DNA of 64,000 nt, taken from contig MPMG01000003.1 of assembly GCA_002238485.1 (NCBI GenBank), positions 186,001 to 250,000 of the forward strand, written 5' to 3'. Positions 8,308-16,513 of the stretch are shown here, one piece after another; within the stretch, counting starts at the first letter, position 1, and each line of letters starts with the position of its first letter. The DNA is from Chloroflexi bacterium bin20 (GTDB lineage: Bacteria > Chloroflexota > Anaerolineae > Aggregatilineales > Phototrophicaceae). Made by a program: the position numbers and the translations under genes. Under the pieces are notes generated by a model that was given only the letters and a program-made list of their open reading frames with translations, was not told where the DNA came from and made no database searches.

Positions 8308-8337
8308 ACTTCGTATCCAGCAAATTCGCCACTCCCA
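8308..8337 (+). repeat. copy B of a short dispersed intergenic repeat
   Basis: The 30-base unit joins ACTTCGTATCCAGCA (also at 2276-2290) with AAATTCGCCACTCCCA (also inverted at 21926-21941), so three intergenic places share parts of one ancestral unit. Confidence 0.5.
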
Positions 8338-8370
8338 GCCATCTGTCAGCATGAAATCGCGCGCATTGTC

Positions 8371-8379
8371 TGCTAAGAT
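8371..8379 (+). promoter_or_regulatory. extended -10 promoter of metH, probably leaderless
   Basis: TGC-TAAGAT ends seven bases before the ATG at 8387, so transcription should start at or next to the start codon. The same arrangement precedes the genes at 22789, 36829 and 58111. Confidence 0.5.
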
Positions 8380-8386
8380 GAACGGT

Positions 8387-11300
8387 ATGAAAAACTTGCT
8401 CCCAGCCTTCAGCAACCGCCGCTATCTGGACGCCATTGACGACCATATTGTTGTATTCGATGGCGCTATGGGCACCAGCATCCAGCAATACGACCTGTCT
8501 CCAGCCGACTTCGGTGGCGAGGCTTTTCAAGACTGTATCGACTACCTGGTCATCACCCGTCCCGATGTTGTTCGCGCCATTCACGATTCCTTTTTGCAGG
8601 CTGGCGCAGAGGCAGTCGAAACCAACACCTTCCGCGCCAACCGCCGCACGCTGGATGAACACGGGCTGGGCGCGCGCACGTTGCAGATCAACCGCGCCGC
8701 AGCCGAGATCGCCCGCGCAGCTTGTGATGCCGCTGCAGCTGAAACCGGCCTCCCGCGCTTCGTCGCTGGCAGCCTGGGTCCCAGCGGCATGCTGCCTTCT
8801 GGCGACGACCCCGACCTCAGCGATATCACTTTTGACGAGCTTGCCGACCTGTTCCAAGAGCAGGCGCAAGGGCTGCTCGAAGGTGGCGCGGATTTGCTGC
8901 TGCTGGAAACCAGCCAGGACATCCTTGAGGTCAAGGCGGCCATTTATGGCATCAGCTGCTGCTTCATAAAACTGGGCAGGCGCGTCCCCTTGCAAGCGCA
9001 GATCACCCTGGATGTCAGTGGACGCATGCTCTTTGGCACCGATATCGCCGGCGCGCTGGCCACCCTGCAGCCGCTGCCGATTGATGTGCTGGGCTTGAAT
9101 TGCTCGACCGGTCCGGAATATATGCGCCAGCCCATCCAGTATTTGCTGGAACGCTCGCCATTCCCGATCAGCGTGCTGCCCAACGCCGGCTTGCCCATCA
9201 ATGTCGATGGCGAGGCGGTGTACCCCATGCAGCCGCAACCATTCGCCGAGATGGTGAGCGAATTTGCGCGCTGGGGCGTGAATGCGGTGGGTGGCTGCTG
9301 CGGCACGACGCCCGAACATATCGCCAGGCTCTTCCAGGCTGTGCACGGTTGCTCCTACGCCGATGTGCTGGCCGGGCAGAACAATCGCCGCGCGCCAAAT
9401 CTCAGGCAGCCCTTGCACGAGCCACAAGCCTCCAGCGGAATGACCGCCACGCGCATGCTGCAAGATCCAGGTCCCACCCTGATCGGCGAGCGCGTCAACA
9501 GCCAAGGCAGCCGCAAGGTCAAACGACTGCTGTTGGCGGACGATTATGACAGCATCGTGCAGATCGCGGTGGGGCAGGTCGATGGCGGCGCGCACATGCT
9601 CGATGTCTGCGTCGCCTTGACCGAGCGCGATGACGAACTGACACAGATGCAGCGAGTCGTCAAGAAGTTGTCGATGGCGGTGGAAGCGCCGTTGATCATC
9701 GATACCACCGAAACGGATGTCGCCGAAGCGGCACTGGCGCTGTATCCCGGGCGCGGCATCATCAATGGCAACAACCTCGAAAACGGACGCGAGCGCATCG
9801 ACAGCATCTTGCCCATCGCCCGCAAACATGGCGCGGCTGTCTTGTCCATGACCATCGACGAAGATGGCATGGCGCACACCCGCCAGCACAAACTCGCTAT
9901 CGCCCGGCGCATCTGCGCAATCGCTATGGACGAGCATGACTTGCGGCCCGAAGACCTCATCTTCGACACGTTGACCTTCCCGCTGACGACGGGCCAGGCA
10001 GAATTGCGCAATGACGCTGTCGAGACTCTGGAAGGCATAGGGCTGATCAAGCAACGCATCCCCGGCGTGATGACGGCGCTGGGCATATCCAATGTCAGCT
10101 TTGGGGTCGGGGCGGCGGCGCGCGGCGTATTGAACAGCGTCTTTTTGTATCACGCGGTCAAGGCAGGGCTGGATATGGCAATCGTCAATCCCGCGCATAT
10201 CACGCCCTATGCCGAGATTCCCGCCGACCAGCGTCAGGTCGCCGAAGACTTGATCTTCAACAGCGATGCCGATGCTCTGCCGCGTTTCATCCAATACTTC
10301 GAAGACAACGAGGTGCAGCTGGCGGGCGCGGAAGTTATCGACCCCACTGTCGACATGACCAGCGAAGAGGCGCTGCATTGGCAGATCGTGCATCGCAAGA
10401 AAGACGGCGTAGAAGCGCTGATCGACGACATCTTGACGCGCATGGATGCTGTCGACGCGTTGAATACGGTGCTGCTGCCGGCCATGAAAGAGGTCGGCGA
10501 CAAATTCGGCGCGGGCGAGTTGATTCTGCCTTTCGTGCTGCAATCGGCGGAGGTGATGAAAAAGTCGGTCGCTTACCTCGAACAATTCATGGAAGTGGTC
10601 GAAGGCAGCAGCAAGGGCATCGTCGTGCTGGCGACTGTCTACGGCGATGTGCATGATATCGGCAAGAATCTGGTCAAGACCATCCTCAGCAACAACGGCT
10701 ACACCGTGCACGACCTGGGCAAGCAGGTGCCCGCCAACACCATCATCGAAAAAGCGCTGGAATATGGCGCGGACGCCATCGGCTTGTCGGCGCTGCTGGT
10801 CAGCACTTCGCGGCAGATGCCCCTGATCGTCAACGAATTGGCGCGGCGCGGACTGCAGATACCGGTTCTGGTGGGCGGGGCAGCCATCAATCGGCGCTTT
10901 GGCTCGCGCATCCTGTTTCTCGATGACGGGGGCGATCCTTACGAAGCCGGCGTCTTCTATTGCCGCGACGCCTTTGAAGGGCTGTCGGTGGTCGACCAGT
11001 TGCTGGATGCCGCGCGCCGCGACCAATTCCTGGACGAGGTCTTCAGCCAAGCCTACGCCGAAGTGAATCGCGCTCCCCGCCGCCGTCGCCCCAGCCGCAA
11101 TGGCCGCCGCAAGACAGTCGCCCTTGCCGCGCAGATACCCGCGCCGCCATTTTGGGGCGCCCGCGTCGTGCGTGAAATGCCGCTGCCTATCGTCTTGCAG
11201 CACCTGCACAAGCCCGAGCTGTATCGCTTGTCCTGGGGCGCAAAGAACAAACAGGGCGCGGAATGGCAGCAACTGCAAGCCGAGTTTGAAGCGCGCTTGG

Positions 11301-11935
11301 GGCGCATGTCGCGCGCTGCCCAGCGCCGCCGCACACTGCAGCCGCAGGCGGTTTATGCTTTTTTGCCCGCCAACAGCGCTGGCGACGACCTCATCATCTG
11401 GGATGCCGAGCAATTTCAAGCCAATGGCGAATTGCAAGAAGCGGCGCGTTTTGGCTTTCCGCGACAGCCCGCTGGCGAGTTTCTGTGCATCAGCGATTAC
11501 TTCGCGCCGGTTGACGGCGGACAGGTGGATGTGGCGGTGCTGCAAGCCGTGACCGTGGGCGAGGCGGCGACAGAAGAATTCGAGCGACTGCAAGCGGCTG
11601 ACGAATACAGCGAAGCCTACTTTTTCCATGGGCTGGCTGTGCAGGCAGCCGAAGCGGCCGCCAACTATATGACGCGGCTCGTGCAAGGGCAGCTGGGCAT
11701 CGCGGCGGGGCAGGGCAAACGTTACAGTTGGGGTTATCCGGCTTGCCCGGAATTGCGCGATCACGAGATCGTGCTGCGCCTGCTGCCGCAGCTGGAAACA
11801 GAACTGGGCATGGGATTGACCGAGTCATGGCAGTGGCTGCCCGAGCAGAGCACCGCCGCCCTCTTCACGCATCATCCCGATGCGAAATACTACAGCGTCG
11901 GCAACCTCGACCGCGCTGCGCAGGTGTTGGGATAG
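8387..11935 (+). CDS. metH: cobalamin-dependent methionine synthase (MetH)
   Basis: 1182 residues, full length for MetH, which moves a methyl group from methyltetrahydrofolate via cobalamin to homocysteine. Domains in order: homocysteine-binding barrel (about 10-330) with zinc ligands Cys239, Cys304 and Cys305 (GGCCGTT); pterin-binding barrel from GPTLIGERVN; B12 cap and Rossmann domain with the axial ligand His756 in DVHDIG; and a C-terminal SAM-dependent reactivation domain (about 915-1182) with YSWGYPACPE. All four modules are intact. The start at 8387 is preferred: in-frame ATGs at 8351 and 8378 lie upstream of or within the -10 element, and the protein from 8387 (MKNLLPAFSN) begins at the usual place. 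Confidence 0.95.
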   Translation: MKNLLPAFSNRRYLDAIDDHIVVFDGAMGTSIQQYDLSPADFGGEAFQDCIDYLVITRPDVVRAIHDSFLQAGAEAVETNTFRANRRTLDEHGLGARTLQINRAAAEIARAACDAAAAETGLPRFVAGSLGPSGMLPSGDDPDLSDITFDELADLFQEQAQGLLEGGADLLLLETSQDILEVKAAIYGISCCFIKLGRRVPLQAQITLDVSGRMLFGTDIAGALATLQPLPIDVLGLNCSTGPEYMRQPIQYLLERSPFPISVLPNAGLPINVDGEAVYPMQPQPFAEMVSEFARWGVNAVGGCCGTTPEHIARLFQAVHGCSYADVLAGQNNRRAPNLRQPLHEPQASSGMTATRMLQDPGPTLIGERVNSQGSRKVKRLLLADDYDSIVQIAVGQVDGGAHMLDVCVALTERDDELTQMQRVVKKLSMAVEAPLIIDTTETDVAEAALALYPGRGIINGNNLENGRERIDSILPIARKHGAAVLSMTIDEDGMAHTRQHKLAIARRICAIAMDEHDLRPEDLIFDTLTFPLTTGQAELRNDAVETLEGIGLIKQRIPGVMTALGISNVSFGVGAAARGVLNSVFLYHAVKAGLDMAIVNPAHITPYAEIPADQRQVAEDLIFNSDADALPRFIQYFEDNEVQLAGAEVIDPTVDMTSEEALHWQIVHRKKDGVEALIDDILTRMDAVDALNTVLLPAMKEVGDKFGAGELILPFVLQSAEVMKKSVAYLEQFMEVVEGSSKGIVVLATVYGDVHDIGKNLVKTILSNNGYTVHDLGKQVPANTIIEKALEYGADAIGLSALLVSTSRQMPLIVNELARRGLQIPVLVGGAAINRRFGSRILFLDDGGDPYEAGVFYCRDAFEGLSVVDQLLDAARRDQFLDEVFSQAYAEVNRAPRRRRPSRNGRRKTVALAAQIPAPPFWGARVVREMPLPIVLQHLHKPELYRLSWGAKNKQGAEWQQLQAEFEARLGRMSRAAQRRRTLQPQAVYAFLPANSAGDDLIIWDAEQFQANGELQEAARFGFPRQPAGEFLCISDYFAPVDGGQVDVAVLQAVTVGEAATEEFERLQAADEYSEAYFFHGLAVQAAEAAANYMTRLVQGQLGIAAGQGKRYSWGYPACPELRDHEIVLRLLPQLETELGMGLTESWQWLPEQSTAALFTHHPDAKYYSVGNLDRAAQVLG

Positions 11936-11941
11936 GTCAAT

Positions 11942-12049
11942 CCCCCCCCCCCCCCCCCACCCCCACACGGAAAAAAACCACCCCCCCCGCCCCCCCCCCC
12001 CCCGGCGCGGGGTGGTTGGGAGGCGCACCCCCCCCCCCCCCCCCCCCCC
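11942..12049. repeat. abnormal poly-C low-complexity block
   Basis: Runs of 17, 8, 14 and 22 C residues (11942-11958, 11981-11988, 11990-12003, 12028-12049) are separated by short mixed pieces including AAAAAAA and GGGGTGGTTGGG. The block begins seven bases after the metH stop. It is followed by CGCTCTTCG, which resembles part of a common sequencing adapter. It looks more like error-rich reads at a contig join than natural DNA, although a G-quadruplex-forming tract on the minus strand cannot be excluded. Confidence 0.8.
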
Positions 12050-12104
12050 GCTCTTCGTAAGAAATCCATCTGAATCCGTAATATTACACTTGGTGTTAGC
12101 CAAT

Positions 12105-12150
12105 CTATTGACACTGACAGGATGGTGTTCTATATTATCGATGTCAATAG
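12105..12150 (+). promoter_or_regulatory. strong promoter with flanking inverted repeat, upstream of the DUF5343 gene
   Basis: TTGACA (12108-12113), 17 bases, TATATT (12131-12136): close to consensus. CTATTGACA (12105-12113) and TGTCAATAG (12142-12150) are exact inverted copies lying over the -35 element and the transcription start. This is a typical place for a repressor that loops or spans the promoter. AAGGA follows at 12155-12159. Confidence 0.65.
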
Positions 12151-12166
12151 GGTTAAGGACTGCGCA

Positions 12167-12829
12167 ATGACCGAATATCCATATATCAATACGACCGGCA
12201 AGCTTCGCGAGTTCATTAGCAAGATAAGTAGCATGGGTGTTCCGGACACAGTTACAGTCAAATGGCTGCCGACGGTCGGTTTCGGCTCAACAAACCACCG
12301 TCGTATCCTCAAGGTATTGAGGTTTATCGGCTTCCTTGAAGGCAACATGCCGACTGCGCGTTGGCAGAGCTTCCGCGATAGCACAAAAGCTCAGTCCATT
12401 ATGGCTGAGGCAATTCGGGAAGGCTACAGTGAATTGTATCACACCTACCCAGACGCTCATTTGCGGTCGGACGGGGACCTGAAGAACTTCTTTAAGGGTC
12501 ACATGCCTGGCGGCGATCAAGTCATTGGAAACACTGTCGCAACCTTTAGGTCATTGTGTTCTTTCGCGAATTTTGATGCCCATGCAGTACTGGAGACCGA
12601 TAGTGTGACGGGATCAAAGGACGGTGATCATGCAGCAAGTCCGTCTGTCAAAGCAAATGTGCAAAACTTGCCACTTGTGCCACTGCACATTCACCTGGAT
12701 ATTCACATATCTTCGGACTCAACAAGTATGCAGATTGATCAAGTCTTTGAAAGCATGGCACGTCATCTCTATGGAAGGGAAGTCCTAGCGGGTGAGGCTG
12801 ACTACATCGCAAGAGAGGTGGACGAATGA
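12167..12829 (+). CDS. DUF5343-domain protein
   Basis: 220 residues. The N-terminal 140 residues match the pattern of DUF5343: PYINTTGKLREFI near the start, then RRILKVLRFIGFLE, a winged-helix-like segment, and ADLRDFF-like DGDLKNFFKGH, ending in TFRSLCSFANF. The C-terminal part (VPLHIHLDIHISSDSTSMQIDQVFESMARHLYG) ends with a helix often seen in these proteins. The ATG at 12167 has AAGGA seven bases upstream; an upstream ATG at 12122 lies between the -35 and -10 elements and is rejected. Base composition is AT-richer than the neighbours, which suggests acquisition by transfer. The role is unknown; such proteins often lie near mobile or defence genes. Confidence 0.75.
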   Translation: MTEYPYINTTGKLREFISKISSMGVPDTVTVKWLPTVGFGSTNHRRILKVLRFIGFLEGNMPTARWQSFRDSTKAQSIMAEAIREGYSELYHTYPDAHLRSDGDLKNFFKGHMPGGDQVIGNTVATFRSLCSFANFDAHAVLETDSVTGSKDGDHAASPSVKANVQNLPLVPLHIHLDIHISSDSTSMQIDQVFESMARHLYGREVLAGEADYIAREVDE

Positions 12830-13194
12830 GACAAATTCGCAAAGCTCAAAGCCAGGTACATCAAGTAGTCCACGCTTTGGTATCATGTTGTTGTATGAAA
12901 TTGACGCGCCAACTGAAGAGAGGTGCCAATTGTCGAATTCGGCTTCGGGCACTGCGTACAGATCTTTGGCGATTTGTCACGAAGATTGGCAAGGGTGTCC
13001 TGAGCATAGTGTGCCTGGTAGCGATTCGCTTTGCGCTTTTTGAGCCTCTGGGAGAGTTGACATCAGAGATGATTGTTGAATCGCTGTTGCAATCTGGCTT
13101 CCTGCGCTTCGTGACAGAGTCCTTCTCTGCAAGTAAGAAAGTAGTGGATGAGCAAATGAATCTATTCTCGAAAAGCAAACGTAAGCGCTCGTAA
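12826..13194 (+). CDS. small single-pass membrane protein, unknown
   Basis: 122 residues. The start overlaps the DUF5343 stop (ATGA), so the two are translationally coupled. The N-terminal 60 residues are strongly basic with three consecutive Cys (CCC). One hydrophobic helix (about 58-75, GVLSIVCLVAIRFALFEPL) is followed by a mixed helical part ending in a Lys/Arg/Ser-rich tail. I recognise no family. Composition is like the DUF5343 gene, so the two form one acquired unit. Confidence 0.6.
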   Translation: MRQIRKAQSQVHQVVHALVSCCCMKLTRQLKRGANCRIRLRALRTDLWRFVTKIGKGVLSIVCLVAIRFALFEPLGELTSEMIVESLLQSGFLRFVTESFSASKKVVDEQMNLFSKSKRKRS

Positions 13195-13269
13195 GCTGGG
13201 CCTGCACGAGCTACGAATAGCGACAGAGTTGACTTAACAACTATACATAATGAATACAGGAGAATCTCC

Positions 13270-13593
13270 ATGACCCACACCATCACACGCATCGGCTTTG
13301 CATCGACAGTCAAAATCGCCGCGATCGTCTCGGCATTGGCGGCGGCGCTGCCGGTGGGGCTGCTCTTGCTGCTCAACAACCTCTTCCAATTCTGGGATGT
13401 GTTTGTGCCGCCCGATGTGCTGGCTCCCTTGCTGGCGCAGATGGCTTTGCTGGGCGCATTGGCTGGCGGCATCTCCACCGCCCTGACCGTGTTGATCTAC
13501 AACTTGTGCGCGCCCATCTTCGGCGGCGTTACACTGCACCTGAAACCCCAGCATCCGCCGCGCAAACAGAAGAGCGATGTCGATATGGTCTGA
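13270..13593 (+). CDS. small two-helix membrane protein (DUF3566-like pattern)
   Basis: 107 residues. ITRIGFASTVKIAAIVSAL starts the first membrane helix, a hydrophilic turn with PPDVLAPLL follows, and a second helix ends in the pattern LTVLIYNLCAPIFGGVTLHL. This I-YN-x3-x-FGG ending after the second helix is seen in many small membrane proteins of the DUF3566-like kind; function unknown. The ribosome binding site AGGAGA (13258-13263) sits seven bases before the ATG. G+C content returns to the level of the rest of the window, so this gene lies outside the acquired island. Confidence 0.65.
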   Translation: MTHTITRIGFASTVKIAAIVSALAAALPVGLLLLLNNLFQFWDVFVPPDVLAPLLAQMALLGALAGGISTALTVLIYNLCAPIFGGVTLHLKPQHPPRKQKSDVDMV

Positions 13594-13607
13594 TGCGCCG
13601 CAATCGC

Positions 13608-13636
13608 TTGACATTTGCTCGCGGACTGCCCAAACT
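13608..13636 (+). promoter_or_regulatory. promoter of the PhyH-sulfatase-methyltransferase operon
   Basis: Consensus TTGACA (13608-13613), a 17-base spacer, then CAAACT (13631-13636). It starts 15 bases after the preceding stop codon. The predicted transcript begins near 13643, which rules out the in-frame ATG at 13637 and supports the ATG at 13673. Confidence 0.55.
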
Positions 13637-13672
13637 ATGCGCCAAAGCAACCCGCAAGAAGTGAGGCAGATC

Positions 13673-14458
13673 ATGCGCACCGCCATTCGCCAGGAATACG
13701 ATGAACGAGGCTATGTAATCGTCCGCAACGCCATTGATGCCGCGCTCGCGCAAGAAACCGCCGAGCATGTGCACTGGCTTGCCAAGCGCCACCCCGATAC
13801 CCGCCCCGAGAAATTCGGACACGACATGCTGGTTACCGACCCTTTTATGCACCGGCTGGTCGGCGACGAACGGTTGCTGGATATTGTCGAGCAATTCCTC
13901 GGACCCGATATCGCCATGTTCGCCGCTCACTACATCGCCAAACCGCCCAAGCATGGGCAAGAAGTTCTGTGGCATCAGGATGGCAGTTATTGGCCCCTCG
14001 AGCCGATGGAAGTCACCACCATCTGGCTGGCTGCCACCGCCTCCACGCGCGAAAATGGCTGTATGCGCGTCTTGCCGGGCACGCAGAACAACCGTCTGCT
14101 TTCGCGCCGCGAGATGGTCGATGTGCCCGACGGCAAGAATGTGCTGTCTTCGGGCATTCATCCTTCGCAGATTGACGACTCTGATGTCGTCGACCTGGAG
14201 CTGCAGCCGGGCGATGTGTCCATACACAACCCGCGCATCATCCATGGCAGCAAGCCCAACACATCGGACAACTGGCGCATCGGGCTGACCTTGCGTTACA
14301 TCCCGACATCCACCTGGGTCAAGCGCGAGACGCACGCCAGCATCTTCCTGCGCGGCGAAAAAGATGCCAGTGTTAAAAATCTGTACGCTGCTCGTCCCAG
14401 CTATGACAGCGCAGTGCACATGCCCTTCCGCGGCATGGACGCCTGGCTGCCAGCCTAA
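13673..14458 (+). CDS. phytanoyl-CoA dioxygenase (PhyH) family protein
   Basis: 261 residues. This is the Fe(II)/2-oxoglutarate oxygenase fold: the HxD iron ligands are His101 and Asp103 in WHQDGSYW, the distal His is His191 in RIIHGSKPN, and the Arg that binds 2-oxoglutarate is in NWRIGLTLRY. PhyH-family enzymes hydroxylate lipids and many small molecules, so the substrate is open. GAGG lies six bases before the ATG at 13673. The next gene (a sulfatase) starts 52 bases downstream on the same strand, so the two probably share a transcript; together they suggest use or modification of an organic sulfate ester. Confidence 0.88.
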   Translation: MRTAIRQEYDERGYVIVRNAIDAALAQETAEHVHWLAKRHPDTRPEKFGHDMLVTDPFMHRLVGDERLLDIVEQFLGPDIAMFAAHYIAKPPKHGQEVLWHQDGSYWPLEPMEVTTIWLAATASTRENGCMRVLPGTQNNRLLSRREMVDVPDGKNVLSSGIHPSQIDDSDVVDLELQPGDVSIHNPRIIHGSKPNTSDNWRIGLTLRYIPTSTWVKRETHASIFLRGEKDASVKNLYAARPSYDSAVHMPFRGMDAWLPA

Positions 14459-14510
14459 GCAGGCACATAGCCCATTCTGCCAGCGCAACAGCGGACGAGA
14501 AAGCAGCACC

Positions 14511-15830
14511 GTGCAAAGACCAAACATCCTCTACATCCATTCGCACGACACGGGACGTTACATCAGTCCCTATGGCCACGCCGTCCCCACGCCCAACTTG
14601 CAGCGACTGGCCGAGCAAGGCGCGTTCTTCCGTCGAGCCTATTGTGCCGCGCCCACCTGCTCGCCCAGCCGCGCCGCCTTGCTCACCGGCCAATCACCGC
14701 ACAGCGCGGGCATGTTGGGCTTGGCGAATCGCGGCTTTCAGCTGCGCGACTTCCGCCAGCACATCATCCATAGGCTGAAAGCGGCTGGCTATACATCGGC
14801 CCTGGCCGGCATCCAGCACCTCAACCCTTCGTGGCGACCCAATGCCGCGTCTGAAGTCGGCTATGACCGCGTTTTGACCGACCAGCACAGCCAGGCGCAT
14901 ACAGCCGCGGTTGATTTCCTGCGCAGCGCGCCGCCTGAGCCATTTTGGCTGACTGTTGGCTTCTTCGAGACGCACCGCGAGTTCCCGCTGGAAAACGATG
15001 TCGATCCGGCTTATGTGCTGCCGCCGACGCCTATGCCCGATACGCCGGATGGACGTCAGGACATGGCCAACTTCATCGCCATGGCGCAGATCCTCGATGA
15101 CAAGATCGGGCAGGTGCTGCGCGCGCTGGACGAATGCGGTCTTCGCGACAATACCCTGGTCATCTACACGACCGATCACGGTCTGGCCTTCCCCGGCATG
15201 AAATGCAACTTGACCGACCATGGCATCGGCGTATCGCTGATCATGCAAGGGGAGGGGCTTTTCGCCGGCGGACGGGTCATTGACGCCATGGTCAGCCATA
15301 TCGACATCTTCCCTACCATCTGCGATCTTCTGGACATTGAAGCGCCTGACTGGCTGCAAGGAACATCCATGCTGCCGCTGTTGCGTGGCGAAGCCGACTC
15401 GATCCGCGCTGAGCTCTTCGCCGAAGTCAGCTATCACGCCGCTTATGAACCCAAACGCGCTGTGCGCAGCGAGCGCTACAAATACATCCGCCGCTATGAT
15501 CAGCGCCAGGGACCCGTGCTGAGCAATATCGATGACGGATTCGCCAAATCCGAGCTGCTTGCCGCGGGTTTCGGCGAGCGTCCGCCCGCGCCCGAACAGC
15601 TCTATGACACCTTGCTGGATCCGGTCGAACGCAATAATCTCGTTGATGACGCGGAGTATGCGCCGGTGCTGGCTGACCTGCGCGCGCGACTCGACCGCTG
15701 GATGCGCGAAACAGACGACCCGTTGCTGCAGGGCGCTGTGCCCGCGCCGCCCGGCAGCTTCCTCAACAGCCCAGATGCCGCTTCTCACCGCGAGCCGACT
15801 CAACCAGCCAAGGCAGGAAATACGCTATGA
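14511..15830 (+). CDS. sulfatase (formylglycine-dependent, arylsulfatase/heparan-sulfatase-like)
   Basis: 440 codons from a GTG start. PNILYIHSHDTGRYISPYG holds the metal-binding Asp13. CSPSR at Cys50 is the C-x-P-x-R motif in which Cys is converted to formylglycine, the catalytic residue, and is followed by the helix AALLTGQSPH. TTDHGLAF carries the further metal ligands. There is no signal peptide, so the enzyme appears cytoplasmic. Its maturation needs a formylglycine-generating enzyme, not seen in the window. The GTG start is chosen because the chain then begins four residues before the conserved first strand; the frame upstream overlaps the PhyH gene. The stop overlaps the next ATG. Confidence 0.9.
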   Translation: MQRPNILYIHSHDTGRYISPYGHAVPTPNLQRLAEQGAFFRRAYCAAPTCSPSRAALLTGQSPHSAGMLGLANRGFQLRDFRQHIIHRLKAAGYTSALAGIQHLNPSWRPNAASEVGYDRVLTDQHSQAHTAAVDFLRSAPPEPFWLTVGFFETHREFPLENDVDPAYVLPPTPMPDTPDGRQDMANFIAMAQILDDKIGQVLRALDECGLRDNTLVIYTTDHGLAFPGMKCNLTDHGIGVSLIMQGEGLFAGGRVIDAMVSHIDIFPTICDLLDIEAPDWLQGTSMLPLLRGEADSIRAELFAEVSYHAAYEPKRAVRSERYKYIRRYDQRQGPVLSNIDDGFAKSELLAAGFGERPPAPEQLYDTLLDPVERNNLVDDAEYAPVLADLRARLDRWMRETDDPLLQGAVPAPPGSFLNSPDAASHREPTQPAKAGNTL

Positions 15831-16513
15831 CCACCCGTTTGCAGCAGCAGATCAAATATTACCGCGCCCGCGCGCCAGAATATGACGAGTGGTTTTATCG
15901 AACAGGCCGCTACGATCGCGGTCCGGCGCACACCCAGCAATGGCAGCGGGAAGTGGAGATCGTGCGCCGCCAACTGCACAGCCGTCCGCGCTGCGAGCAG
16001 ATCCTGGAGCTTGCGCCGGGCACGGGTATCTGGACGCAGGACTTGGCGCAGCTGGGCGAGCGGGTCACAGCGCTGGACGCATCGCCAGAGATGATCGCCA
16101 TCAATCGCGCCAAACTGGCCGCCGACAATGTCGAATATGAGCTGTGTGATTTGTTCCAGTGGCAGCCGCAGCGGCAAGTCGACATGGTCTTCTTTGGTTT
16201 CTGGCTGTCGCATGTGCCAGCCGACAAGCTGTCGGGCTTCTTGCAGGCGGTGCAGGCGGCGCTGAAACCTGGCGGTCGCTTGTTTATTGTGGATTCGCGC
16301 GAGCCCGACCAGTCCAATCCGCGCACGGGCACACAGACCATCGAAGGCGACCGGCAACAGCGCGAACTCAAAGACGGACGACAATACGAAATTGTCAAGA
16401 TCTATTACGAGCCACAAGCGCTGTCGGCGATCTTGCGCGAGCATGGCTTCGACATCGAAGTTCAAGCCACCGCCAACTTCTTTTTGTATGCCGATGGCGT
16501 CCGCTTAGCCTAG
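15827..16513 (+). CDS. class I SAM-dependent methyltransferase
   Basis: 228 residues with the Rossmann-fold pattern: motif I ELAPGTGIW (61-69), acidic ribose-binding residue in VTALDASPEM, motif III-like YELCDLFQW, and motif IV/V DMVFFGFWLSHVP and ALKPGGRLFIVDS. The ATG overlaps the sulfatase stop (ATGA), so translation is coupled and the substrate is probably related to that of the sulfatase and PhyH enzyme. The 3' end overlaps the convergent glycosyltransferase by nine bases. Confidence 0.85.
   Translation: MTTRLQQQIKYYRARAPEYDEWFYRTGRYDRGPAHTQQWQREVEIVRRQLHSRPRCEQILELAPGTGIWTQDLAQLGERVTALDASPEMIAINRAKLAADNVEYELCDLFQWQPQRQVDMVFFGFWLSHVPADKLSGFLQAVQAALKPGGRLFIVDSREPDQSNPRTGTQTIEGDRQQRELKDGRQYEIVKIYYEPQALSAILREHGFDIEVQATANFFLYADGVRLA

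Noticed and set aside
8285-11764. Very long open frame on the minus strand opposite metH
   Set aside because: The plus frame holds every MetH domain and motif; the opposite frame is a by-product of G+C-rich codon use and shows no family pattern.
11942-12049. Natural G-quadruplex regulator or phase-variable tract
   Set aside because: The runs are too long and irregular, and the block contains adapter-like pieces at a change of base composition; an artefact is the simpler reading.
12122-12166. Longer N-terminus of the DUF5343 protein from ATG 12122
   Set aside because: This ATG lies between the -35 and -10 elements of a near-consensus promoter; ATG 12167 has its own ribosome binding site.
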